Positions 10,338-22,300 of a stretch of 64,000 nucleotides of DNA are shown here, piece by piece. The stretch comes from Crocodylus rhombifer. Taxonomy: Eukaryota > Chordata > Crocodylia > Crocodylidae. The stretch spans positions 248,001-312,000 of the forward strand of contig JAVSML010001077.1 in assembly GCA_038503035.1 (NCBI GenBank), written 5' to 3'. The notes under the pieces were generated by a model, which saw only the letters and a program-made list of their open reading frames with translations, searched no databases and was not told where the DNA came from. The position numbers were made by a program, and so were the translations under genes. Position 1 is the first letter of the stretch, and each line of letters opens with the position of its first letter.

Positions 10338-13300
10338 GTAAATGGCATCTCCTCTCACATCAGGGAGCACTACTCTCAGCACATTTTGCAGCCTGGAGCA
10401 TGCACCTGCCTGGGCTAGACGGAAGAAGGACCTGCTTGATGGGCAGCATCCAGAACAGCAGTATGTGGTGCTGGCTTGGGTTCCTTTGGCCTTTCCTGCT
10501 GTGCCCCACACCCTGCCCCGCTCCTCTGCTACCCACATGATATTTCAGGGGTTTGTCTAGACTTGAGAACCTCCCTTAAGTGATTGTGCTCGGGGTGATG
10601 ACCTCCTGAGGTCCCTTCCAACCCTAACTTCTATGATTAAAACTTAGGTCCTTATTCCAGGGTAGCCCACAACTACTGCCCCTGCTACTCCCCTCAGTGT
10701 AGGGAGCCTAAACTACAGGCCACTATGCAAGAGGGGTAGGACCTAGCACTTCCTTTTCCTCACCGTCCCTACCCATTTTTGGGGCTGTGCACACATAAAG
10801 GAGCAGAAAGGGATCAAGGAGCTAACTAGGAACTGGAATTCCCCCATGGCCTTCCAGGGCCCCAAAGAGAGAGGAAAGGCTGGCTGCATCCATCCCTATG
10901 CCCCTGCCCAGGCATGCATCTAGGCATTCATTCACTCTCTTACACACTGTTCCCAGGGGGCCAAAGAGTGCCTGGCTCTGTTTTGATTTTATCTTCATTC
11001 AGCCGGTCTCCCATTGAGTCCTAGTGAGGGCTTTGCCTTGATCACCTCTGGGCAGATGCATGCGGGGACTTCAATTTGGTCAGGACGCATCAAATGTCGA
11101 CCCCCTCAGCTCAGAGTGGGATGGCTGTGCCTCGTGGCTGCATATGGGACATTCACAGAGTGACACAGTGGGTCTTTGACTCTGATCATGGAAGGGGTTT
11201 GTTCTCTTGCCCACCCTTCCTCAGGCTGCTTCTTTACCACTCCCATTCCTCTCCCATGGTCAGTGACATGTTTCAGAGCTCGGTGTCTCCTTGCTCTATC
11301 CTCTCCCTCCTATTCTGTTATCTGGTTTTTCGCTTCACCCCTTCCACTTACTGTGCTGCTGTTTTCTCTCCCTCTTCATTTTCACATCTCTCCTCATTAA
11401 ACTGCTGCCACAGGATCTTTAATGACTGTGAGTGACCAAAATGCAGATGTGGCTACAGAAGGTCTTTTTTATGCGCTGTGTGTAGTATACCTAATAGTGG
11501 ACAAAGCAATAGTCTATATACTATCAGCCATGGTCCTGCCCTGGCAGGAGGGATAGACTAATAGATACCCTCCCCCCATCTCCACTCGGGTGCTGGCTGT
11601 GTAGCATTATTCTGTGTGTGCAAGGAGCCAGCAGCTTAAGAGACATTCTGTCACCTGACAGGGTTTATATCCCCACCTTATTCTTCTTTGAATGTGGGAT
11701 TTGATTTTATTTTACTGCCTGAAGAGAAATGTTTTATTTTTAGAACTGAGCGTTAACACTGAGCTCTTGCTTCAGGGAAGGAAGGAATTGGATGGGATAC
11801 TGTGTGCTCGGGTGTGCTTGCACTCTTCATGCACATGATTTGAAGCAGGGAAGGGTATGTGTGTGGGAGTGGGTCTGAGGAGGGGGAAATTTCCTATTAA
11901 AATAGGCCAATTTGCATGTCCCTTGAGATGTTCAGTCTCAGAGACCTCCTTACACAGGTGCTCTTGAAAATTTTTCTACTCATTCTGCGAAGGAAGGAAA
12001 ACGACTGGTCTGAGCGTGTCAGGTCGGTAATCAGAGCTCAGCGTTCTGTTAATCTGGGGTCGGGTCTGGTGCAAAGAGAAAGTGTCTGATTTCCTTTCCT
12101 TTCTGCATTTGGAGGTTCCTCTCACTAAGGGTGGAGACCTGATCCTTCCTGGCAGCTTTAGCATCAGAGCTTCCAGTGAGTGGAGGAGTGCTAAAGATGT
12201 TTGTTGCTGATGTAGGCGGGTGTTTGGGATGGTTTTCATCAGTGAATTATATTCCATAGAGCATTAGGACAGTTCAGCATTTTTGTTACAGATCTATGTA
12301 GTAACTTCAAGCCTGGACATGACACATACTCCCTGTGCAACACAGTCTGCAGATAGCACATATTCCTTGTGTAACACAGTCTGGAGACACACACGTTCTC
12401 CGTGCAACACAGTCTGGAGACGGCATGCATTCCCTGTGCAACACAGGCCCGGATGCAGCACACATTCTCTGTGCAGCACAGGCCTGGAGATAGCATGCAT
12501 TCCCTGGGTGACAGAGGCCTGGAGACAGTGTATATTGCCTGCACAAAACAGACACAGAAGGAAAGGAGGCCAGCTTATGAACCACAGGGGGAAAAGGGCT
12601 GGAAGGTCCCCCAGAAAGGAATTTTGTCCAGCCCTGACTTAAACCAGGATCATCCTTGTATAAACCATGTTTGTCTGGTCATCAATTTAGAAAGTCCCAT
12701 AACGGAGATTCCATAACATTCCCAGGTATCCTGTTCCAGGCTTAACCGCCCGCATTATTAGAAAGCTCCTAATAGCTAACTTCAGCATAAAAGAGGTGAC
12801 CAGCCTGAGGCAGCAGTTTGCTCTTCAGTGTATGCGGTCCTACCACCTGAAAGCAGAATGTGGCTTCCCAGCACCGTATATTCACACAGACGACCCCACC
12901 AGCTTTGCTGGGGTTTTGGTTGTAGCCATGTTGGTCTGAGGACATAGGCAGGCAAGGTTCTTTGAGTAGACGTGATATCTTTTAGTAGACCAACTGAGCA
13001 GTTGGAAAAAAGTTCTTAGCAAGCTTTCGGACGCAGTCGCCCTTCATCAGGCATTGGGAGTCTCTGCAGGTCTGAGATGCTACGGACTCATTCTCTTATT
13101 CCTTGAACAGCAGAGACTCCCTGTGCGTGAAGAAGGGTGATTGCGCTGGAAAGCTTGTTAAGAACTTTTTTTTTGCAAAGCAAGCCAAAGCTGAGTGGGG
13201 AAGGAAAGCCAAAGGTGCGCAAGGAAGACGCTCCCTTACTCACCTTTGGTTTTGTTGCCCCCCTGCTTTTTTCACCCCTCCCTTCCCTGCTTTACTTTTT

Positions 13301-16300
13301 GTTTTCCTAATTTCTACCTATTCACATTCTCACCGACATCCTGCCACACTTTTAGCTGCTCTCATTCCTTGGTGTCTCAGACCAGCAGGGACTCCCTATG
13401 TCTGAAGAAGAGTGATTGCGCCCAAAAGCTTGCTAAGAATTTTTTTCCAACTACTCAGTCGGTCTAAGAAAAGATTTCACATCTACTCAAAGACCTGTGC
13501 CTGCCCACCAGCTTTGTTGTGTTGCCTCCAGTGAGAAGCTCATCCAACTCACTTCTGTTCAGCTTGGATACGTGTAGCAGCTGACAGCCTACTTCAGACC
13601 TATTGAAATAAACAGCTTTTCCACTGATTTCAGTGGGATTTGGATCAGGCCCCAGATCATCAGCCACGTCTTCTGCCAAACCTCTGAGCTATCAGTGATC
13701 TCATGTCTACCCTGACTTACAACCCAGGCAGGTGAGTCACACCCTGCCCTGCCTTCTGCCATTGGCATTTTGACTATTCCTCAGGAAATTCCTTGTCCCT
13801 GGGCAACCCCCCACAACATACCTGTCGTCTCTCTCTCAGTTCCCACCCCGTGTTCACAAGCAGCAAGTTTCCCGCTACTCTGGGACGTCTGTGCTTTCCC
13901 AGTAGTGCAGGAGTTGTTACATCCAGTTGGCTGTGTTACATCCAGTTGGCTGTGTTTCCTCTAGTTCCTGCTACATGGCCCATCACATCAGGCAGGCAGG
14001 CTGGGCCTATAGCCTATCTTGCCGCCGTTCCAATATTAGTACAGCTTCCCAACCCAGTGCCGGTCCTCCCTACAAAGTGGGTCACAATCATTTTGTGTAT
14101 GCATTTGGATTGCATGACTCCTCAGGATGAGAGGCAGAAGCTTTGCTAAGGCGTGAGGATGGAGTGAGCTGATCTCGGCACAAGCGCCACCATGCTCTTC
14201 CATGTGTTTCCCAGTCAGGCAGATCTCAGACACAGATCGACAGAAATGCTGACATCCACTCTGCACAAAAATATATCTTCGCTTAGAGAGCTTACTCACC
14301 AGTTAGCTCCTCATCATACCTCCAAACAAGAGATGGCTCATAACTCAGAAATGTGAATTTTTTGTCTGAAATGCCTGGCTGCAATGCTGGCCAGAGAAAT
14401 GGGAATGCCATGAGGCTGGAAGTTAGAGGCAGTTGACTGGGAATACCTCTCTCCTTCTCTGCCTCTTTCTGTACCTCTGGCCCATTAAATACAAGCTTTT
14501 TAAACAGTGAGCTTCCAAGATGAATGAGCAAGGAAGGAGATGGGATATTGGATTTTCTTAAAAAGCACTGATGTAATTGCAGTGATTCACGTACTAACCT
14601 ACCAGCGAACTACAGCATCTCTCACCTCCCCAGAAGGGGAAGTATCTGGGGAACATTGCAGATTCTGATGCTGCTCAGATCAGAGCATGGCTGTGTCTTT
14701 TAGTTAAACTTACTGTGGGGAGGAGGCACAGGCAGGGAGTGTGCAAGAGATACTATGGATTCAGAGTTACAAGGAAGGAAGAAATGATTGTTAATTGGAG
14801 AATCACACGCAGTTGCTGATAATTCCTCCTTTTCAACCAGATGTTGAGAACGATCAGTTAGTCAGTGCTTTACCTATTTCGTATGTCATGTTGATTTTGT
14901 ATCTCTCCAGGGTTTTTTCAGCAAAATGTGGTATCGAGTCAAATCCTTAACAGACATTCATATATTAACATCAACTACAATACCTTTATCAACCAGTCTT
15001 AGAATCCCATTATGAAAATGTTGATAGTCAAACAAGTCCTGTTTTCCATAAACCCATGTTGACTAGGTTATGTTACCCTCCTCTCATTTTTTTATTCAAG
15101 TTCCTTATCAGCCATCCCCTTATTTTGCCCAGGATGATTATCAGGTGAGAAGCCTGTAATTAATTAAGTCATCTCATTTACCCTTTTTAAATATGGGCCC
15201 CAAGTTTTTTTTCTAGTGCTCTCGAGTGTCTCCACCGTTCCAGAACTTCACTGCAAATCAACTTGAATGGTCCAAAGGGCTCCTTATCCAGCTCTTTTAA
15301 AATTCTTGAATCCAAATCTTTTTTACCTCCTCGCTTACAAACGTCTACCTGTCATAGTGACTAGCAGCTTCAGTAACTGGTGGTGTAGAAAATATGTGGT
15401 GATCATCATCTGATACGACTGCCATCTGGCTTTTTTCCAAGTACAGAAAATAAATGTTTGTTGGACACGTGACTTTTGTGGTTAGGGGAATGGGAATGTC
15501 AGGAGGCAGGAAGGCCATTGTTGACAATTCTGCTGTTTTCAGAAATGAACCAGTACCATTGTTAGAATTTCTTTTGTTCCTAATGTACTCTAAAATACTC
15601 CTTATTATACTGCTGCTAAGACAGGTTTCATCTTGTACTGTTCTGATTCCTCTGTAAGTTCTCTGCAGTTCTGGGTTTTATATATATATATATAAACCTA
15701 GCTTCCTTATACACAAATGAGACCCAAGCTTACGTGAATGAAAGTTGCTGTTCTTCTGGTAGCTGCATGGGAGTCTGTGGACTTGGTCTGGCACCTGATG
15801 GAAAGAGGTCACATCTGAGAATCTGACCGTCACAGCTGCCCCTTCCACTGGTGATGTAAGACAAGGCCTGTGATGGACCGAGGCACATTAGCAGGGCTGC
15901 TTGGCATGTCAGGGGCATATTTGTGCGTCAGGTGTGAATCCATATAAAACAGGAAGGAAGGAGTGAAGGAAAGGGGAATGTACCCTTAAACTGGTTGTGC
16001 CCCATTGAGGCACTTCTTTATGTCTGCTGTTAATTGTTTTGACAGCTGGATGCCAAAGCAAGGAGGCACCTATTGGGGAATGGTAAATGAGAGAGGCCAG
16101 CAGTGTATGAGTGCTGCAGTTCTGTTGAAATATAGGCTGTAACTAATGCCACCTTCCTTGTGTTTGCACAGGCGTGCTATGGGATCCTCAAAGTTCCCAT
16201 TGGGAACTGGCTTTGTCGAACCTGCGCCCTTGGAGTTCAGCCAAAGTGTTTACTTTGCCCGAAGAGAGGGGGAGCTTTGAAACCCACCCGGAGCGGGACA

Positions 16301-19300
16301 AAGTGGGTCCACGTTAGCTGTGCCTTATGGATACCTGAAGTAAGTAGTTATCCAGCGTGTTCTTAGCTTGGGTGTAGGTTGCAGTTGGACTTCATGTGCC
16401 CTGTGTAGTTAACAACCATATGCTACTGTCACTTGTTTCAGTCATTCAGTGGTAAAGTACAGGTCTTGGGCTGACATTTTCAGACACCTAAAAGAGTTAT
16501 GCATCCAAATCCCACTGAAAGTGCCTAACCGGCCTATTGCTAAATCTACCTACCTGTCAGTGAAGCTTCTTTGAAAATTGTCACTTTGGAGATTTCCAGG
16601 ACAGATCTCAGATCTTGCACTAATGGTCTGAGTAGCAAGTCCAAGCTCTGCTCATAAAGCCGAGTTGATGCAAGAGGAAAGATGCCAAGGCAGGGGATAC
16701 TGAGCCAACAGCAGTAGAAAGGGAACTATAGGCATCTACTCTTCTGCTGTCTGTACCTACCCTTTTCATATTTGCTTGTATTCCATGAAGAATTTCAGCC
16801 TTGTTTATATTATGATGGCAGCATTAATCTCTCAGCCTTACAGAGCAGGCATTTGCCAGGAGGAAGGTACAGATATTTTTTATTAACAGTGACCTGACAG
16901 TGTATTAATCACAGCCCCACCTGGACAGCGAGGTACGCATTGTGTGCATGCAGGGCGCGCTGCATTTCTCTTGCAGGCAGCACATGTGTTTCTTTAAGCA
17001 AAAATGATTTGCAGAGTGTATTTTGGAGCAATTTTCCAGGTGTTACTTCATCCCCCTTTGGCAGGGAGTGCAAATAGAACAGACATGCCAACATTTATTA
17101 GAGAAATAAAAACGTGAAATAAAACTTGAATGTAGGGGAATGGATAAAAAAAAAAATACATAAATATATTTAATACAGAAGTAGGTATGTGTAATTCTTT
17201 AACCATAACAACAGTGGCTCAGCCGTAAGTCTTGTTGCACAGCTGCACAGGGCATAAGGGGGCATAAGGAATTCCCCTCTTCAGTAAGTTGTCATAGCCA
17301 AGCCCGTTCATGGAAAAGACCAGCCATTTTTGGGCTGGGTGGAAGATGGACAGTCAAGGGCTGAAATTCAGTGGGTCTTCAGATTCACTCTGTCCCTCCC
17401 TTAAGCCTGGCAGTCAGTACAGAACATAGTTAGCTACTCCTGCAAGATGCTCCCCCTGGAATAAACTAGATCGTGACCCTCAGGATCACTCCCATGTACC
17501 TGCCTTGCTTCTAGGGTGTTGGCTGGATAGGTAGCCAGTCCAGCCGTTTGCACCCAGCCAGAAACAATAGATGTGCCCAGCCACAAGCTGGGTGAGGGAG
17601 GCTATTGTTACACTCCCATTGGTGGTAGATAGCAGAGTCTGGCCCAGCAAAGGTGGTATTTGTCCGTTCCCTCCACGCCAGGAACTGTTCCATCCATTTC
17701 ACGCACCTCTGTAGCAGAGGATTTTCCAAATACAGGTGATCCTAGAGGTGACTTTTCAAAAATGCTTCTCCTGTCCTGACCATGAGTTGATCTTTGCATT
17801 AGCTTAACAAAGATGCATGATGGCAAGCAATACTAACATAAGCCGTTTGTTGTGGCCAGGTGAGCATCGGATGCCCGGAGAAAATGGAACCCATTACAAA
17901 GATCTCGCATATCCCAGCCAGCAGATGGGCTCTGTCCTGCAGTCTCTGTAAGGAATGCACGGGCACATGTATCCAGGTATGAATCAACTTAGAAAGCTCG
18001 ATGGACACATTTGGTCTCTCACATGCTTTGGAGGGCAAGGTTCGACCCGAGTGTGGGAACAAGTGTCTGAGTGACAGGTGCCAGAGGTAATGGCAAGGTG
18101 CCCAGGAGCCGATCAGGCACCACCATGTGTTGTTGTTTGTAAGTTTTTAATAAATTAACTGCTGTGAATCTAGATTAACTTTCTTTGCGTAAGTAACATG
18201 AGGATGTTGCTGTAGTGATACTGTAATTACAGGGACTGAAAACGACACTGGTCTGAAATCAGAAACCTGCTACAGCGTGCCTAGGACTCTCTGCCAAAAA
18301 CAAGGGACCTGTGAGCTTTTATGCGTCAAGATTTCACATACCCATAGCGCTAGACACAGAGCAGTTCTTCATTGGAAAGCCATGATTTGAAATCTGCACT
18401 TGATTTTAAACGTATCAGCTCACAAATTGGCATACTTAACATTTACTACACCCCGACTTTTTACCTGCTCTTTTTATCTCACCTCAGCAAATCGCAGCAG
18501 GTCTCCTATTTACTATCCTTCCTGCAGCCACGTTACTAAGTTTTCCTTGTGGGAAGACTCAGGTATCACAAAAAAACTGCGCTCTGACAAGGCACTGACA
18601 GTGATGCAATCCTGCGGCACCTCCCCTCCACCTTTGCAAAGAGCCCTGACTAAAGGGGAAATGTGGTTTTCCACGTATGGCGATGGGACAGAATTTTTGG
18701 AGTTACGTGTCCGCACCGCTGCATCCCTCAGAGCCCAGTTACAGGTAGCTCCTTCCACTTCACCTCACTTTGATGTTTGGGAGGGTGCCACAAGGGCAGG
18801 CCAGAGGGAGAGCAAGGGAGAAGCTGGTGGATCTCCTGCTATGCGCTACCAACTTCAGAGCTGCTGTGACAACCACGGAGTAACTCTTTAGCTTCCTGAA
18901 TTGAGGGGAAGTTCCTACCCTTGTGCCAAGTCCAGGAACTCAGGTCTAATGCAGAGGTAGAACTTGGCCCCTCTACATGACATAGCAACGCTATGTAGAT
19001 GACAGGGAGTAACTGGCTGATTGAAGAATGGTGATATAGCCTGAACTGGCAGAGAAAGCTGCAAGCCTCCACGGTGTTTATGAACTGCACTGATTTTCAT
19101 ACTTTAAAGGGAGCTGTTGAAAAGCAATCCTTTTAGCTCCAAATGAGATCTCACAATGTTTCTTTAAATCTCTAGCCTTGACTCACTTCATTCTGATGGC
19201 TCTGGGTGGATCTGCTTATTCACCCTGCCAGATGGAGATACTGTGTCATAATGGCAATTGCTTTCAAAGAACGGAAGGGCAGGGAAACGAGTCAAATAGA

Positions 19301-22300
19301 CTTGGCAGCATCAAAAAGACTTCAGATGCTCTAAGTCTTCATCCTCTTAGCACAGGCATCACACGTTTGCTGTGAGAACCTTTGGATTGAATGGATTTGC
19401 ATTAAAGGTCACCTGAAATGGAACCCAGTGTTTTATTGTCTCATGTGCTGACAATTTACCATTTATAAGCCTTCATAAGATTGCCACTGGAATGGCTGAC
19501 CGTGCCACCCTAACTCTCGCAGGACATTTCTGCTGAAAGGGAGAGGAGTAAGCAGCCAGTGACTTTATTTAAGGCTTTATGGGTAACTAAGCAGCAGGCT
19601 GACCTACAGAGGTAAATAAGCAAAGGGTCTTCCAGTCTTATCAGAAGTACAAAGCTCTGTGTTTGCAAAAGTGTATATTTATGCCGCATGTTTCTGATCT
19701 GTGTCTGTTGATGCAGGTGTAATGTAACCATCTCTGTCAGCAGTCCAGGTTTACAGCAGCTTTAGGGAGAGAGAGAATCTTTTCGCTAAAGCACTTCGCG
19801 CTAACTCCCGACAATGGCAAGTAAATGTTTATGGTGCGGACAGGTCTATTACAGCTGGATTGTTAGAAAGAGCTCATCTCAGCAGCTTCCAGTGCTGGCT
19901 TTTCCAAGTGCCCAGTCTGACTTGGTTTCATTGAACCAGCAGACTGAGACTGTGAAGGGTGAATCATCCCTTAAGGAGAAGAGGGCTTGTGTTTCAGAGA
20001 AGGAAGGTGGGGGACATTCCTATTTTCTACTGACACACAGAACCAAAACTTCATTTTAAGAGATGGAGACATATCCCTTAATGTGCACACAGTTACGGTG
20101 TGTACAAGTGGAGTGCATGTACACGCCGATTGCAACGCAGCACCCAACTAGCTGCACACTACTCCGTGCACCCAATTTGAACTTGTAGCTGCACCCACCT
20201 CCCTGGGCACCAAGGGAGTTTACTCCGGGTAGCCTGTCAGGTATGACCACCAGCAGAATGGAAACCAGCAAGCAGAGCAGGGAGATGAGCAGGAGGGGCT
20301 GACCTTGCTTCATGTGCATCATTATTTCCTCCTTGTTTTTCTTGCAGAAAGACTTGCGGTCAGCCCCTCAGCTAGTGTAAATCACTACTGTTCAGTTAAA
20401 TGCAATGCTGACAAGATGGCTATGTATAAGAGCTGTTTTCCAGGCTTCTACTCTGGGGAAATCATGACTTCATAGTAGTTGTTGTGGTTAGACGTGAGAT
20501 GGTGCCAGAAGGAGCCTGGCCTCCTGGAGTTGTCTTGTTTACATTGCTGAACCAGCAAAGACAGTCCAAGGAAGTGTACTGATGATGTGCCCCCGAGGCG
20601 CTGAGAATACAGTGTACCAGCACCGAAGAGACGGAGCCGTGCAGCCAGGCTGGTGAAAGCAGAAGCCGCTGAAGCGTCAGACTGTTGCTGGCAGAGCGCG
20701 CCATTGCCCTTCTGTGAGAGGGCAGAATGCCAGTTCTCCATCAGCTGGCAGACCTTGGCCCCTCTGAAGACATCATCTCTTGATATTATTATCTTTTTAC
20801 CCTCCTTTTTTAGGGAAATGACTCAGGTCCTGGGAAGGTGTCGTCTGCCATTTAAATAGCTCTGTAATGTTTTCAGTTTGGTTTTAGGCCTGAGAACAGT
20901 ATGGAGTCCTTGCTGGGATCTTCTTGCTAATGGCTAAAAGTGAGGAGTCGCACCTCGGACTGGCTGAGTAGATAAGAGGCCAGCATTTTTTGCAGATTCT
21001 GCGTGAAGTCAAAACCAGAGTGCTGGGGGGGAGTGAAGACCATTTGGTCACTAGAGAGCAACATTCATTGCCTGGAGAATTACAGCTCATTGTGGAAACT
21101 TTTCCCAAAGTTCGAAGCAGAGAAGTCCTTTAGCTCCTGGCCTGCTTAGGTTGGAACTGTTCAGTGCTGAAGGCGTGCAGGGGTCGGGGAAACAGGTGTC
21201 GCGTGTGCTCTCCAGGATGCCAGCCATCCTACTTCTCCCTGCCAGCCAGTAAGAAACCAACAACCCAGCCCAGAGGTAGGACATTTCTGATACAGGAGAG
21301 CCCCTCATGCAAAGGAGGTGACATCCAGATCATTTTTGGCAACTAGGAATACCATGGCCCATTTCATAAGATCACAGAGGTATCTGCCCTAGGGTCCTGG
21401 CAAGATTTCAGCTTTGGTAATGACATTCGTTCTCTCTAAATTTTCCCTCCTGTTCCGCTGGATTTTGCATTGACTTCACCTCCTGCTCCAAATCTGCTGG
21501 GTAGCATTGCCGTGAGCTGTTAAACAGCTGTTGCATTCCACCGCCACTGGTGAGTGATATAATCCCTGTATCTTCACTCCACAGTGAACCAACTAATGAG
21601 CAGGCCAAATTTACCTCTGGTGCAACTCCACTGACTTCCTTGGCCTTACATCCAAGTGCAGATGAACTCCACGTCCAGCCACCCATGCAAGTATTGTGAG
21701 AGCCCAGGAGCTGCCCCAGTCTCTCGTGTCCCAGCTCGTTCTGCTTGTCAGACTCCTGTCTTCCCTGAAGAGCAGGCTCGTTCCATTGGCATTCTGTGCT
21801 CATGAGAGATTTGATGGATCAATATGTTTTTATTGTCAGTTTATGCAAGGTCCTTTGGTAGCTGCTGCTGAACAGGTACCTTTCATTGTTGCCCTGTCAG
21901 CTGAGCTTGCTAATTATTTTCTATTTGCATTTTGGGCACAGTCTCTGACAACTGCTACTTGCCATCTGTCGGAGGAGAAATCCAGGATGAGTGTCAGTCT
22001 GTTTGTTTTCTTTCTAAGGTAGTGCAGATTATCTTTCCTGTGTAAAGGGCGAGCTGTAGTCTGTTGTTCTGGCAAAAGCCACAGACACTTTAATAATGAT
22101 ATTAATACTGTTAGTGACGTAAATAGGCAAGAGGAAGGCAACGCTGATGCATGTGTTTTATTAACTTAAATAGTTCACTGGAGCCAGTAAGTTCTTGTTG
22201 TCCACTTTTGCTACAGCACAGTAGCTATTTATGCACATAACAGCATAAAGGATCTTCCCAATGATTTAGTTTAAAGTACCCCCAGATGTTATGCCAATAC

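Larger units (their letters stand above)
10338..16171 (+). other. JADE2 intron between exons a and b
   Basis: No exon-like sequence. Contains a CR1 3' end, a seven-unit minisatellite, the 596-bp long-TSD insertion with nested inverted copies, a 19-bp tandem duplication and a TA microsatellite (about 15678-15695). The stretch 10690-12250 has pyrimidine-rich patches (11210-11400) but nothing else that I can name. Confidence 0.8.

Noticed and set aside
12239..12716. Several overlapping open frames on both strands with Cys-rich repeated peptides
   Set aside because: They are translations of the minisatellite; unit length is not a multiple of three and all frames look alike.
18400..18891. 163-codon plus-strand open frame in the intron
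   Set aside because: No domain, no match to JADE2, and not bounded by splice sites that would keep the JADE2 frame.
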